A stretch of 64,000 nt of DNA from Thamnaconus septentrionalis (GCA_009823395.1 CM020516.1:6912501-6976500); one strand, 5' to 3'. Shown: positions 23,723-37,429, counted from the stretch's first letter. Made by a program: numbers and translations. Notes: generated by a model not told the origin, from the sequence alone.

Positions 23723-24384
23723 AGGTCAGGCACCACATTAGCATCAGTCTGGTCCCACTCGGATTCTGAAACCGAAAATAACAAAGAAAAAAAATCCTCC
23801 ATTGTGGGAATAAACTGGGTGGAAAAGTCCAGCTTTGACTGAAGAAGCAGTTTGTGTTGCACAACAGTGTGTTCGACAGAGGTGTTCCAGCCTCTGGACA
23901 CACACACACACACACAGTGCACGCACGTGCAACGGGCCACCAGGGGGCGCCGTGGGGCTGAAGGGCGTCGCGGAGAACCGGCGGGAGCTCGTTATTTTTA
24001 ATAAGGCCGCGTCGTAAATACGTGAGGCACAAAGCGAAACTGACTCTCGCTTCCCCCCCAAGAAAAAAAATTCGGTCCGACCAAAAGCGAAAGAAGCGGG
24101 CGGCTCTGCGGCGGCTCGCAGCAGCTCCGCTAACCCACAACACAGTCAGAGCGAATCAAATCAGCCGAAGCGTCAGCTGGGTTCTGCGTAGGAACAACAA
24201 CAACAACACAACATATGCATGTGGTTAAAGAGTTCAGTTCATAATAACGTTGGAAAATCCAGGAACGTGCTTCTTTTTCTGGAGCTGCTTCTCATTTTGT
24301 TTTTTTTTTCCTCTTCTTTTGTTTCTCTCAGATGTTGGTTTACAGATTTGAGATTCATCTAAAAGTCAAAGCCAGCTGCTGACA

Positions 24385-24386
<2 letters not shown>

Positions 24387-24439
<53 letters not shown>
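24387..24439. repeat. (CA)n microsatellite
   Basis: About 26 CA units. Confidence 0.93.
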
Positions 24440-24441
<2 letters not shown>

Positions 24442-24987
24442 CTGACAACCTTCTCCTTCACCTCCAAACACTTTAACTCTTGAAAATGAAGCGGCTGAAA
24501 CTCGAGTCGCCAAAGAACCGACGAGCGGCTTTTTCCCTCGGCTCGACTTTTCTCTCTGTTGGTGTTCCAGCTCCGACTGGACTGGAGCAGCGACTGGACC
24601 GGACAACATGAAACCAGATGGATTTTCCTGCTCACATGTAGACGCAAACAGAACAGAGCTCGCATCCAAAACACACACACTACTTCCTCTGGCCGTCTGA
24701 TTGGCTGCTTCCAGCTCGCTGGTCCAGTCAGAATCAATCAAAAGCTCCATTAATATTCCGTTGGGTCAGTTAATATTTATTATTTGGTTAGTTAATATTC
24801 CTGAGACTGATGGTCCTATCAGCAGCTCCTTGTCATCTGGCTGTGATTTTCAGCTGGACGCCGTCTTTTCCAGATTTATTTGAACTTGGCCGTCGAGCAG
24901 CGGCGTTTGATGGAGCCGATAATGTGGCGGCTGCGTGAAACACCAGTCTGATTATGAAAATATGAGCTTTGACGACAGGTTTGAGTT

Positions 24988-25102
24988 TCTTCTTCTTCTT
25001 CTTCTTCTTCTTCTTCTTCTTCTTCTTCTTCTTCTTCTTCTTCTTCTTCTTCTTCTTCTTCTCCTCCTCCTCCTCCTCCTCCTCCTCCTTCTTCTTCTTC
25101 TT
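24988..25102. repeat. (TTC)n/(TCC)n triplet tract
   Basis: About 115 bp of uninterrupted pyrimidines on plus: (TTC)n, an internal (TCC)n block at about 25062-25088, then (TTC)n again. A short ATT array follows at 25130-25150. Confidence 0.95.
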
Positions 25103-25557
25103 AATAATGTCTACAGCTTTGGGACATTATTATTATTATTATTATTATTTTACTCTATTTTGTGATGTAGATGGACAACAAAAAGAATGTGTACCAGTTT
25201 GTGAAGATGTGAAATTATGCCTCCATTGCATTCTTACAGTCACTATGAGTCTGTTTTTGCAACCACTAATCTTTAAATACAAATACCCCCCCCCCCCCCT
25301 CCAGTGGATCACATGACTCCACTCAGCTTCTCCTGTCCGTCAGTGAGTCATTGCCGGGCCGGCCGGGAAACTTTACATATTGAGTTTCTGTGTTTCGGGG
25401 GCCCTGATGTGATTTAGTGAGTGTGAGTGAGTCGCTGCACAGTGGAGCCTTCAGAGTGTTGGAACCAGACTGAGGTCCATCTGTGACCGAACTGGAGGGA
25501 AATGACGACGCAGGAGAGGAGAAGTAACTCTGCAACTGTTGTCTGGTTCAAAAGAGA

Positions 25558-25560
<3 letters not shown>

Positions 25561-25610
<50 letters not shown>

Positions 25611-25621
25611 TTGTTGTTGTT
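25561..25621. repeat. (CTG)n then (TTG)n triplet repeat
   Basis: About 16 CTG units followed by 4-5 TTG units, nearly pure. Confidence 0.94.
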
Positions 25622-26084
25622 AAAAACATCAGTAGTTTTGTGTGGATCCACCAAAAAGTCCTTCACTGGTCAGTCTCTCACTGGTCCAGTCCTGCACCTG
25701 AGGGAGGAAGACAAGTAGTCACGTCCTCTGGATCCTCCGACTCTTCGTCTAGGTGCTGACGAAACCGAGTCTGAGCCTCCTTCAACTTCAAATGGACAGA
25801 AAAGCCTCTTGAAGTGTCTGGAGGCTCCTTGACGAGCTCCCAGTGCGACTCTTTATCAAGTCCACACTCCACCTGCTGATGATGGCGGCTGCCGCACTCA
25901 CTGACCGTCTTTTCATCAGCGAGGCGCGATCCCGCCTTGCATCAGCTGATTGCGGCCTGCAGCTGCACCCCCTCCTCCTCCTCCTCCTCTTCCCCCCCTG
26001 CACGTCTTCCTCCTTCTCTGCAGGACCTGGAAACTGTGGTGCCATCATCAGTCTCTGCTGGTTGCAGCTGCAGCAACGTCCCCT

Positions 26085-26187
26085 CGCTGCTACTGCTGCT
26101 GCTACTGCTGCTGTTTCACTTGTTTTGCTCCTGCCGCTGTTACTGCTGCTGCTGCTGCTGCTGCTGTTACTGCTGCTGCTGCTGTGT
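26085..26187. repeat. Interrupted (CTG)n repeat
   Basis: CTG units with CTA, TTA and CCG interruptions, giving Leu- or Cys-rich phantom frames. Confidence 0.88.
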
Positions 26188-26874
26188 CACTGGTGCATTT
26201 ACAGCAGGTGCCAGATGCAAAAAAACCCAAAATAAACTGCGCTCACACTTCATAATTCTGTGACTTGAAAAGTGGCATTACTTGCCTTGCAATACGCCTT
26301 CTGACCTTTAGGAGTCACTAATTCTGACACACTGGCCCTTGAAAATGACTGGAACGATCACAACGATGATGTCGTGATTTGTAACCCCAGAAGTTTGTGC
26401 CAAACTTGTTGCAGCTGTTTATCATCACTGTTTCCTTTGTTTTCTTCCAACTTCTGACGTATTTTTGTTCAATCAAGAAGAGACGTGAGGAGGAAGAAAA
26501 CAAGCTGTTCGCCGCTGCAGCCAGTTTGTGGATAAACACGTCAGTCATTCACTTTGGAGGAGAAACTTCATCTCTTACAAACTCATGCGTGACCTTGACC
26601 TTGAGGCGACCCCTGTCCTTTCAGGAGTCACTTTCTGTCTCTGGACTCCAGTCTGGATCCTTCTCCGTCAGGTGTTTGGAAACACAGTGAGTGCAAATTG
26701 ACTTGTTGGGTCTCGTTCAGCACTCATCTACTTCCTCATCCTCCAGTCGTGGCGAGCTAACTTTAGCCTCAGCTTAGCGTAGCCATGACGTCACCACGGC
26801 GCTGGATGAATGTCTTCAATGTTCTGGCGTGAGTGTGAACTCTCTGATTGAAACAAGGTGCCACGTACTTGATC

Positions 26875-26878
<4 letters not shown>

Positions 26879-26927
<49 letters not shown>
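26879..26927. repeat. (CA)n microsatellite
   Basis: About 24 CA units. Confidence 0.93.
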
Positions 26928-26929
<2 letters not shown>

Positions 26930-27724
26930 AATTGAGCTAATCAGGTTCTGGCTGGTTGCAGTCTGAGCTGCTGGAGAAAAATGAGCCTCGACTGGCCTCA
27001 CGACATTTTACACCTAATAAACTTTCTGTTGGACGGCGTTTAGCGCCGCAGGGAGGCCGACGACAATTTGACTTGACTTTTACGAGGCTCAGAGTGGCTG
27101 CTGGATTTTTCTTTTTCACTCTAAGACCACCCTCCCCCACCAAACCCCCTGCCTTTTTTTTTTTTTTTAAGATGCTTTGGCCTGGGGTGAAAACGACTGA
27201 GATTACATTTGGTGAGTAAATCTTTGCGCTTGTGAATTTTTAATGCGGCGATGAAGAACTAAAGGGTGGAAAACCATTGAGTGGCTCTGTTGCTGCAGTG
27301 CAGCGGTGCAGCCAATGATCAGTGGGGGGGTGGGGCTGCACGTGCGTGCTCCAGCAAAATATATATATATATATATATATATTTTTTTAATGAATTAAAG
27401 ATTTGTAAAAGGGAAAAAACAAACATGAAACTGATTGACTGTCAACTTGTGATTAAAGATGAGCTTCCAAGACACTTTGCTAAGCACCTCCCCTAGACGG
27501 TCACTGTCCAATCCTGCGTTAGCAACTGCTGCTACACGCTAGAAGTCACTTGGCCACGGTTCTGACGGTTAGCTTAGCTAGCGGACTAGCTGGACTAGCG
27601 GAGGAAGACACACGGCACTTCTACAGAACCATCAGCCCACTTTCTCCAATTGGTCCTTCTTGGTTTATTCTACTTTTGCTCCCCCCTCTCCCAGTCCCCC
27701 TTCCCCGAAACCCCCCCAATACAC

Positions 27725-28345
27725 TTGCTATCGACGCCGCTGGAAGCAAATAAAGGCCGAATGCAGGAGAAGATTTATTGCACTGTTAAGAACCGTTTCA
27801 ATAATTTAGCAAGACTTTGCCTCCTAATTCCACTAAAACCTCCTCGCCGCCCCCAATTGAGTAAACTTTACAGGCCAATAAGCCCCCCGCCCTCCCTCTT
27901 CCCCACCCCAAGAAAAAAATGAACACAAGAAAACAAAGCCCCCAAACAATCTGGCCAAATGCTGGAGCATAATTCCGTGATACAAACGTGCCTGCGTGAT
28001 AACGAGCACAACACTCAGGAGCGAAAACTGCCCACAGATCGACGGAGAAAGAGGGGGAGGGGTGGGGGGGGGGTGCAGGAAAATTGACCCCCCAAAAAGC
28101 TGCCATTGTGGATGATGGATTCCCCCCTAATGGAAGCAGTTTGCCCAGTGGCCCAGCTGGGCTTCATGTGCTTTTGATTACTCTCCACCATTTAGTTCCA
28201 CAGAGTTACACGCTGCCTAATGGCCTTTTAATGCTGGAGCTTCCTGCTCTTTAATGGGCCGCACCAGTTGGCTGCTGACGCCCCTGGAAACCTGGAAAAC
28301 TGGCATCTGGCCAGCCTGCTTGACTTTACCTCCCTCCAGTTTACA
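27725..28345. promoter_or_regulatory. Cluster of candidate conserved non-coding elements
   Basis: Three repeat-poor blocks (about 27725-27880, 27935-28045 and 28095-28345) are separated by C- or G-rich runs. Notable sequence includes TTTCAATAATTTAGC, CAGGCCAATAAGCC, CTTTTGATTACTCTCCACC, CCTAATGGCCTTTTAATGC and CTCTTTAATGGGCC. The density of TAAT and AATGG cores and the lack of simple repeats make this the most enhancer-like stretch of the interval. Confidence 0.42.
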
Positions 28346-28424
28346 ACTTTGTTGTGTGAAATCACAAAAAAAACAAAACAAGTAAGGGGGTGAGGGGATG
28401 TGGGGGGCGGGAGGGCGCTTCCGT

Positions 28425-28578
28425 TCGATCTACTCGGTGCCATTTAGTCGTCTGACTAATTCTGGTGCATTTCCTGCCGTTTCCTTTTTTTCTTGTTCTC
28501 TCTTTCTGAGGTGATAATGTGGCGACTAATCGGAGTTTAAGTGAGCGACACGCCAACCACAGCGCTGCCTCAAGAGGC

Positions 28579-28580
<2 letters not shown>
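28425..28580. promoter_or_regulatory. Candidate conserved non-coding element
   Basis: Unique block with GCCATTTAGTCGTCTGACTA, GGTGATAATGTGGCGACTAA and GGAGTTTAAGTGAGCG, adjacent to a TG repeat at 28582-28624. Confidence 0.35.
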
Positions 28581-28581
<1 letters not shown>

Positions 28582-28626
<45 letters not shown>

Positions 28627-28757
28627 AGGTCATGCGGTAAAGGTGAGAACTCACCTGCAGCCATCAGTGATGTTTCTGCTGAGCCCTGGTGTTTTTGTGT
28701 ATCCCTGTGTGCGTGTGTGTGTGTCTGTGTGTGTGTGTGTGTGTGTGTGCGTGTGTC
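28582..28757. repeat. Pair of (TG)n microsatellites
   Basis: Tracts at 28582-28624 and about 28708-28757 flank 80 bp of unique sequence. Confidence 0.92.
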
Positions 28758-29638
28758 TCAGCGGCTCTTAATGGCCCCGTCAGCAGCTGTTTTTTGATGA
28801 GGGGTTTGTTTACTGGACCTAATTAGGCAGAAAGCGGCCACACGTCCCCCCCACTGCTGGACCCTGCAGGACCACAGACAGACGGACGGACGGACGGCTT
28901 TAGGACCCAGGAGACGCCTTGCCCGGCCTGGATGGCCACTCAGCAGCCATTATTATAAAAAACCAAACAACAGCAGGCTGTCCAGTGTGTCCCTGTTGTC
29001 ACCTTGAATCAAGGTCACAAGGTCACTGTGTTGAGAGTTAATGATGATTTTCTGCTAAATGATTCAACCCAAAATCATCCCACCCACATTTTTTGCTCTC
29101 TCAGCCATTTGCTGCAGGGAGTTTCTCTCTTTAAGTTCCTCTTCTTGACAGCCCCGCCCCCTTTTTTCTCTTTTTTTTTTCTCTCCTGGAACAACAAAAG
29201 TATTCGTCCACCTCAAGCTGGAACACGGCCTGTTTTTCTACTTCAACCTGCCTCACTTCTACCTTTCTCACTCCTACCTGTCTCACCTCCACCTGTCTCA
29301 CTGACAGCAGCTCACCTGAGGCGACTCACTGCTGCGACAGACAGCAGCTCGCTACACGCCCGGCCATGAAGACATCACCGCATTGCTATGTGCGGTGGGG
29401 GGGTGGGATAGTTAAGGAGGTTGGGGGGTTGTGTGTGTGTGTGTGTGCGTGTGTGGAGGGAGGGGGGCAGGTGGGGGGGGGTTGGGGGGGTGGTCGATCT
29501 GCTGCACCGCAGGCACCGAAGAGCTGTTTTAACTTTTCACTGCAGCTTTTAGGAACCGACTGTGTTCAACTATCAGCTGCCAGTTTTTTTATTAGCTGGA
29601 GCAAAAAAAACCCTTGGAAAAATACCACTGTCGTACTC

Positions 29639-29639
<1 letters not shown>

Positions 29640-29682
<43 letters not shown>

Positions 29683-29744
29683 GTTAATAGTTGAGCTGCT
29701 CTAACACTCTAGAGGGCAGCAACAGACCAGGCTTGGATCATTCG

Positions 29745-29792
<48 letters not shown>

Positions 29793-29889
29793 TTTAATGT
29801 GTTGGCCTGAATCAGAGGACGTGTGTTGGGTGGCACAAGTGTGAAAGCGACAACAAGGTTTAGTCTGACTGCGTATGTTATTATTATGA

Positions 29890-29939
<50 letters not shown>
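29640..29939. repeat. (TG)n, (TG)n and (TTA)n microsatellites
   Basis: TG tracts at 29641-29680 and 29746-29790 and a (TTA)n array at about 29878-29939; the last produces a poly-Asn frame on minus. Confidence 0.93.
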
Positions 29940-29940
<1 letters not shown>

Positions 29941-30469
29941 TTGGTGTTGTTTAAGTCTTTGCAGTTCTTAAGAAAGTAAATCGGTATTCTGTCCACTCTA
30001 CTAGCCATTATTTTTGTTAAAGGCTACATTCTGGTACAGCAGCCACAGACGATTCTAAGATCTCGATAGCTTCCCAGAAAACAGCACATTTAGCCATCTG
30101 TTTGCATCCTTGGCAATTAGGCAGTATGACGTTATTTTTTGTAGAGTATTAAGCTTTGCTTTGTTCCATATTCAGGTTGAAGCAAAAGGGTTTGGGTCCA
30201 CATAAAAGGTTCCCTGTTTTATATTAGGGGAGATTTTTTTCAATAATTATCAATGTTGGACTGAGACTTTGTCTCATTTTGTTACATTTTTGCCCCTCTG
30301 TGTGTTTGAGTTTGACACTCCTGCTTTACACCGTTGTTCCAAGTGCAAATCATTTCTAATGTCATAATAGTTATGAAAGCGATGAAGGAAAGTCAAATCT
30401 GCATCTGATCCGTCAGATCCCAGAAAACCTCAGAGGTTTTTCCTGTCTGCAAACTATTAATAACTTTAA

Positions 30470-30965
30470 TATCTATGTCAGAGGACGCATTAGGAGTGAT
30501 GACAACAAACTGCTCCACCAGTTGTGGCTCCTTATTTAGAGGGGGAGTCTGTCTGTCTGTCTGTCTGCCTGTCTGAATCTCCCCTCGTAGCCTGCGGGGC
30601 CGTTAGCAGCTAACCTGCAGGGGTGAGTTGAGGAAACCTTTGGGAACCTCTAGCCACTTCACTGGGGAAATCAAGACGCTGTGAAATATCAGCGTCTCTA
30701 ATGGCACCTGCTTTAAACGCCGCTGCACTTGGCTGAGAAAGCGGCGGCTCTGGAATGTCTGGCACCGGCTGTGTGCAGTCAGAGGGGGCGGCGGTGAGGC
30801 TGCGCGAGGAGCAGCTGGCAGGAGAAGAAGAAGAAGTGACAACAATATCAATATGAAAATGTACGGAGCTCATCTCTAAAAATGGAGGGAGGGGATGGCG
30901 GGAATAACTGCAGCTCATCTGTGGGCCACAAATCTCACCATTAGTCATATTAGGCCCCGCCATCC
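30470..30965. promoter_or_regulatory. Candidate conserved non-coding elements
   Basis: Repeat-poor segments around a short (GTCT)n. They contain GACGCATTAGGAGTGATGAC, TCTCTAATGGCACCTGCTTT, AACAATATCAATATGAAAAT and CACCATTAGTCATATTAGGC. Confidence 0.36.
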
Positions 30966-33900
30966 CACACCCCCACACCCTGTCCCCTGCCCCCCCGTCC
31001 CTCTGCCCCCCCGTCCCACTGCCCCCCCACTACAGCCAGTCCAGGCAGGCTAAAGATGGTCCGGGAGTTTTTGGAAGACAGGAAGTGATGTTAGTATAGC
31101 CGAACACGCTAACATTGTGGATAAATGCAACGTCAGAGAGTTAGCCTGCTGCTAACTCATGTAAGCTAACACCCTTGCAGCTTTTAAGGCCGCTAGCTGG
31201 TGCCTCTTTCCCAATGCATCTTGGGAGCTGGTGAACCTGCAGCTGAAGGACCTGATGGATGGAGGTCTGGTGAGCGCCAACACTTTCTTGAATGTGTCCT
31301 CAACTGGTCAGTAAACTTCTAACGTTTACGCTAACCTCTTGTTTGTTGGCCAATGGGAGCGGTTCTTCTTTCTGGTTGACGTTCTATGACTTTTATTATT
31401 AATGATAATCCCGCCAGAAGATGGTTTTAGTCAGTGACGACCTGTGAGTTCGTGACCTTGTCAGACTGTGTAAAGAGAAGCTGTTTAATGAAAGAAGCGC
31501 TCTGGCCGCGTGTCTCCCACTTCCTGTCCGGACACATGTGTTTTCTCTGCGCTGACAGGCAGAGATGCGTGAGGATTAAAGACCAGTATCAGTGTCAGCG
31601 AGGCAGCTGTCACAGCTGAGGTGAGAGAGTGAGAGAGGGCTGAATAGCTGGATTTACTGTTGGCACACACACACTCACACACACACACACACACACACCC
31701 TGGAGACTGCTCTTCACAGTGCATGTTATCAATAATTTCCTGAGCGAGCAGGTTTAGCTTCATAAACTTTGACCTCATGTTTCAGGTTTAAACCTGAAGG
31801 ATGAAGTTTGTTTTATTTTCAGACTGATGACACTTTAGTAGTGTCAGAAGAAATGCTACCAGCAAGTTAGCAAAACTGGCACAATGTTGTTTAAGTCAGT
31901 GTTTCTGTGCACCCCAAAAAAGCAAATTACAAGAAATTGCAGTGTCAAAAATTTTGGATTTATCTTCACTTCATAAAACAGTGAATGTTTCATGAATGGA
32001 AATATTGTGTTTCTCTGCACAATATTGCGAACAAAAGCCTTCTGGTATTATTAGCTGAATATGTATAAAGAGAGCATCAAAAAAGTAATAGAAATGTTAA
32101 ATGTAAAATATGGTTTAATTAAACTGATCTTGAAAATGGTCGTCTTTATTAACCTCATTAGCTTGTAGTTGCAGTGTGAATGAATGAATGAATGAACAAA
32201 AGAATGAATCCTTTTTATTTCCTCTTCATTTCCTCTGATGATGTCCTGTCTGTCAGTTCAGGGGGCGGCTGTGTTCATTGGAGCACTGTCACTTTTGCTC
32301 CTGCAAAACTTCAGTGAATTCCCGACTCATCAGCCAGGGGGCGCTGCGGCCACTCTGGCAGATTAAAGAAAAGTCGTCCAACACTAAAAGCAGTTTGATT
32401 TGAGCACTGGCCTGCTGCCTCAGCACTGGGAGGAGGTGGCAGGAGGTGTTAAAGAGCCCAGAGTCACATGCGCTACGCTACTTAGCACTGCCGCCACTGA
32501 GGGATTTGGATGTAGAAGCAGTTAAGTAGGAGCAGAAATGATCCGGGGTGAAGGAGGGCGATGACTGCAGCAGGATTAGTGGCGTGAAGACAGTTTGCTG
32601 TTGGTTCTGGACTGCAGACGACTGGAACTTCCAGAACTTCCAGAACTTCCTGTCCCCATTTCTGTAAACGACAGATGTAGATGTCCGAGAGGCCTGTTGC
32701 CAAGAGTTCCCATGGGCCCCGAATGCACCAGCAAAACACACAGTCGCATGCGACTCATGTAACAACAAAAATGTTAACAGTTTTAAAAAATGATTTGATA
32801 AAAGTGACCAAATATGGAGTCGTTTCAGTCCCATTTATCACAATTAGTTTTCTTTTCTCGTCAGCTCCATGAGGAAGTGAACCGACCAATCACTGTCCTC
32901 CTCACTGACCTTGGACAAACTTCAGTTCTGGGCAGTGTTGAGGTGTGTCACATGTCACACCTCCACTAATAGGAATCATTGTGCTGTTGCTGAGTGAGGA
33001 AGAGCTCTGATTGGCCAGTTTTGACTTTTGAAGAAAGGACATTCTTCTGTCGCCATCATTTTGATAAGGTTGTTTTTCGCCCTCTGAATTCTTCTGTCTG
33101 CAACCTATTTCCCTGCTGGATATGAGAAAATGATCTCCTATATGTGTAAAACCTTCTCCCTGACTGGCCGTCTTGGTTTTCTGATGTAGTTTCTCCCACT
33201 TGGTCGTCGTGTTGCTGATGAATGTGGCTAATGATGTGTTTTTTTTTGACTGGCCCTTTGAATGGCATACACTCTTGTTAGTTGCTGAACTTCCAGAGAA
33301 ACTATCTTGCTGAGTCATCGTCAGGTCGTCCGGTCGAGAGAGGCGGGACCGACCGCTCGGTGCGCCCCCCGCTGGGAGTTGCTGTGCAACACTTATTTTT
33401 CGTTATTTTTCTATGGAGGGAAAAACCACAAAGAGAGAAATATTGATGTCAAAGGTCAAGGGTGACACAGATATTTTGATGAATTAACTTGTTTTTTTTT
33501 TTAACTCTTCCTTTGGGGAAGTGGGTATTCCCACCACCAGGACTGGGTGGCCACTGGGGCCCCCTGGGGGCCCCTCGGGGCCACTCTGCTTCTTTCACTC
33601 GGAGCCCAGGCAGCAAACTCTCTCTGACCCCCTCCCACATTTTCCACTTCAGATGTGGAATAATTTAGCACGTGACTTCAACAAAGAGGGACGTTTTGTT
33701 GAAGTCTTGTTTGTTTAAGGCGAACAAATTAAAATAAATCTGGCGCTGAACTTCCATTAACCTTCACTTGGTTTGGGTTTTGGCTCCAAGGCCCTGGAGG
33801 CCCCGGAGGACGACTCGGAGGACTCGGGTCCTTCATTTGATTTATATGGTCCAGCTCCTTCTTCTCCTCCTCCTCGTTCTCCTCCACCACCTCCTCCTTG

Positions 33901-35144
33901 GACAATATTGCATAGTTTTGCCAAAAATGACTGCAACCTAAATCCTCTCCCCACTTTCCCCCCTGATGAATCTTTCCTCCCTGCTTCAAAACTCCCATTA
34001 GTTGATGTCGTAAATCTGTGGCAGCAGATTAGACCAGCAGCGGCTGGACGCAGCTGGTTTTCTTGCTTTTGGCCTTTGGTTGAGCAAAGTTGATGGTAGG
34101 TGCATCGCAAATGTGAAAATTTCTTTTCTTTTTCTTTTTTTGAGAATTGAAGGCCACAGAGAAGAATATAGAATATATTATATATAATAATATAGAAGTG
34201 TTGGCATGATTGTGGTTGATTTTGGATGATGTCATAGTCAGTCAGTCCTGGCAGTGACATCATTCATTTACCTTTTCTGACTTTGCAGATATGTGATGCT
34301 GTATATGTGTCAGGCATTAAGAAAGACACATATGGCTTCCTCTTAAATTCTTGCTGTAATTTTTTTTTTCACTGAAAATGATCAAAGATTTTTTTTTTTG
34401 TAACTTTGCTCTTAATTTTTTTCTCTCAAAGTTTATCTCTAGAGTCAATGCAGACATTTAAACAGCTTCAGCAGCTCTTCTGGGACCTTCACTTTTTTTC
34501 CCCATTGTAGTATAAAAATACATGACAGGCCCATCAGGAAACCATCATGCTAATATCTCAGTGATTTTCTGGAATTTGAAGTTTACATAATTGTGTGAGT
34601 GTCCAGACTGAAGCTGCTCCTCGGCCTGGTGTTCCAGATGTTATCTCAACCTCTGGAATCGTCTTCCTGCAGACTCTCCCCGAGCCGCTCTCTGTTGATA
34701 GGAGCTGTCGGCCGTCACATTTTTCTGCGCTGTGCCGTCCAGGTCGGCCTGCTCCGCCGACGGTGCCGTCTCCGTCTCTGATGGTGATTTCCTGTCTGGA
34801 ACTTTTCATCTGCGTCCGTCCTGTAAATCATGCCGAGCGGCCCAGACAGAGAGATGGGACTTCCTCCGTCAGGGGTCATGCTTGGAGGGTCATGTGAGCG
34901 TGGAGTTAGGGGATGATGCTGCAGATTTCAAAGGAACCCAGTCAGTAAAGTGACTCCTACTTTGCTTTGACTGCCATGTTGGGTCTTAAAGACAAACAAA
35001 AGAGAAATAATGAAGGAAACACAGAAATTTGACATTTTCCAAGAAAAAAGCGCAGATTGAGTGTTTGAGTCCAATATTTTGCCAATTTTCATTGGAGAAA
35101 AACTGTATGATTGATAATTAAAAAACAAAAAAGAAATCTATCGA

Positions 35145-35380
35145 TGCAGCATATTTAGCCCTCTGTTTACAACCTCCAACCAAAACGGTGTGTTTTTCTT
35201 TTTTTTAGGTTTATGCTCTTTTGGACTTTCCGTGTGCTTGCGAGATGGCGAAAACAAGGCCAAGGCCTGTTGCCAACCAGGATTGGCCCTTTGTGACATC
35301 ATAAAGGGCGTAATTCAAGAAGTGGGTGGGAGTACTCGTGCGCTCACTTTGCGAGAGAGGTGACGTCTGCGGAGTTGAGT
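35145..35380 (+). repeat. Dispersed repeat copy with a CCCTTTGTGACATCA palindrome
   Basis: Starts TATTTAGCCCTCTGTTTACA, carries CCCTTTGTGACATCATAAAG about 130 bp later, and ends near GTCTGCGGAGTTGAG. The same ordered boxes recur at about 50870-51080. Partial matches occur at 39152-39200 (TTTAGCCCTCTGTTTGCAGC), 49020-49040 (CCCTTTGTGATGTCAC) and, inverted, at 18160-18185. The class is unknown. Confidence 0.6.
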
Positions 35381-35759
35381 GACTGATTGACTGACTGACT
35401 GACGAACAGACAAGGCAGGAGACACTGAGTGGTGTTAATAAAAATTATAAAGTGAATTTTGCACAACAGGTGACTTTTAATTTGTGGCTGCACAGTGAAA
35501 ACTCCTCAGGGACCTTTGAGGCCTTCTTAGTCTCGGTGTTGTTGGTCCTGACTGAGGGCCTTTCTGGGCAGGTGCAGCCAGTGTCCCGGCCTGGAACAGC
35601 TGTGTCGGGGTGAGGGGGGTGAAGAGAGATGGATTGGAGGAGAGGGGTGGGGGATGGGTGGGGGGGGGTGGGGTGGGGGGGGGCATATATGGGAGTGGGT
35701 GGGGGTGTATATGTGTGCAGGGGGGGTTCTTCTGAGCCGCTGCCGTGTCTTCTACATGT

Positions 35760-35975
35760 CCCATAAATCTCCGACACGGAGGAGTCGCAGGTTGAATTTC
35801 ATCCTACAACCATCTCCACACTCTACTCTACCCCCATCCCCACCCCCCCACCCCCCCGACCTCCTCCGAGCCCCCTCTCGGTTCACACAATGTTTATTTT
35901 CAGCACCCGCTACACTCCGCAGGCCTGTGAAGTCATTATTCGATAAAGTTCCTCCTCTGCAGTTGTGGAGATGAC
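35760..35975. promoter_or_regulatory. Candidate conserved non-coding element
   Basis: Contains CCATAAATCTCCGACACGG, GTTTATTTTCAGCACCCGC and GTCATTATTCGATAAAGTTC, split by a C-rich run at 35828-35870. Confidence 0.33.
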
Positions 35976-36439
35976 CACAGTGAGGCGCTGGTGAACAGGA
36001 CAGAGGTTTTTACCCTCTGGGACCTGCTGGGCCTCTGCTTCACCTCCAGCTGTTCACTTAATGAAGAGAGTTTTGTTATTGTAAAACAACTGAAGATGAA
36101 CTAAAATATCAATTTTGGAGTAGTGATAATATCTAATGGTGTTTGATTTAAAACCATTTAATTTTAATGTATTTTTTTTCTACCATATTGTTTGAAATAC
36201 AAGTGTTTTATAAAGAGAGGAGTTCACAGAAGGCTATTATGAAATAAATTTTTAGAAATATAAAATTTGTTATGCAAAAATTAAAGAGTCCTATATTTTT
36301 TGCAGAATACTGTAAATATTTAAGAAATTGAATCATTGGAAATATCAATAATTCAGACAGGAGTAAAGGAGTGTTTTATTTAACAGTCCAGGGAAACATG
36401 AATTAACTGTGGATACAATACAACGCAACACAAAGCAAC

Positions 36440-36940
36440 ACAACCCAGCCCAGACTCGCTCATGTTGGGCCCACGGACGCTGGCAGTGGCTCATTAGACT
36501 GTTGGCCGAGATCATAACAGTGTAGAGACACCAGGCAGTCGGCCGTCGTGATGTTTCACAAGTTATAAATAGAGGAAAAGCTAATAAACATTTATGGAGG
36601 TGCCGTAAATCGCCCGCAGTGTAAATGCATGACAATAACTTGTGTTATCCTCACGGTGTCATTGGAGTGCCCTTTACTGGGAGCCATTATTCACTGGGAC
36701 ACCCCCCGTACCCTCCCCCAATACACACACACACACCCCGCATGGCCTCAGCAGCTCCCATTGGACGTGGCTGTGGGGTCGTCCAATCACGCATCCCACA
36801 AACAGGCAGAGTGCAAAAATGGGCAGCCGGCTGGATGACTTCACCGCCTGGCTGTTAATTCGGCCGTGTGAAGTGTTGAACTGCCGTTGGGAAAGTTCAC
36901 AAAGTCTCCTGAAGGTGGCAGAGTTATGGCTGCAGAGGAA
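36440..36940. promoter_or_regulatory. Candidate conserved non-coding elements
   Basis: Two blocks (36440-36705 and 36740-36940) around a short CA run. They include GTGGCTCATTAGACTGTTGG, AAGTTATAAATAGAGG, AGCTAATAAACATTTATGG, GGGAGCCATTATTCACTGGG and GGCTGTTAATTCGGCCG. Confidence 0.4.
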
Positions 36941-37429
36941 GGCCAAACCTTGTTGTCGTTACCGTAAAACCAGGGGAAAAGAAAAAGAGGAAGAACAAGG
37001 GAAAAAACACAAGGAAGAGTCAACATTAGCTGCTGCTAAAGAGATTAGCGTGGATGCTAAGGTTGCAGAAACCTTATGAGGGCTGGTCGACGGTTTTCAC
37101 CGTAACTCAAGACTTTTTCTTACTGATTCACATAGAAAGTCCCAGGATCAGGTCCCTGACTCAATCAGATGGAATCTTCATATGAATCCAAAAGTCATGT
37201 GGAACAGTAGATAAGAGAAGTCAAGGTTTACGTCACTTTTGTAGTTTGGCTCTTGCAGGATGGTATTTTTGCTGATCCAATGGTTGCACGCGCCCGGCAA
37301 GCGGATTGGAACGCCCCCCGCTAAATCCCATTTGCTCCGCCGCCCTCCGAGTTGAGACGGCGGCGGCGGTGGATGATGAGATTGTTCGGCGGCGGCCGTC
37401 AGGGTCCTGAGCGCTGATGATGGAGTGTG

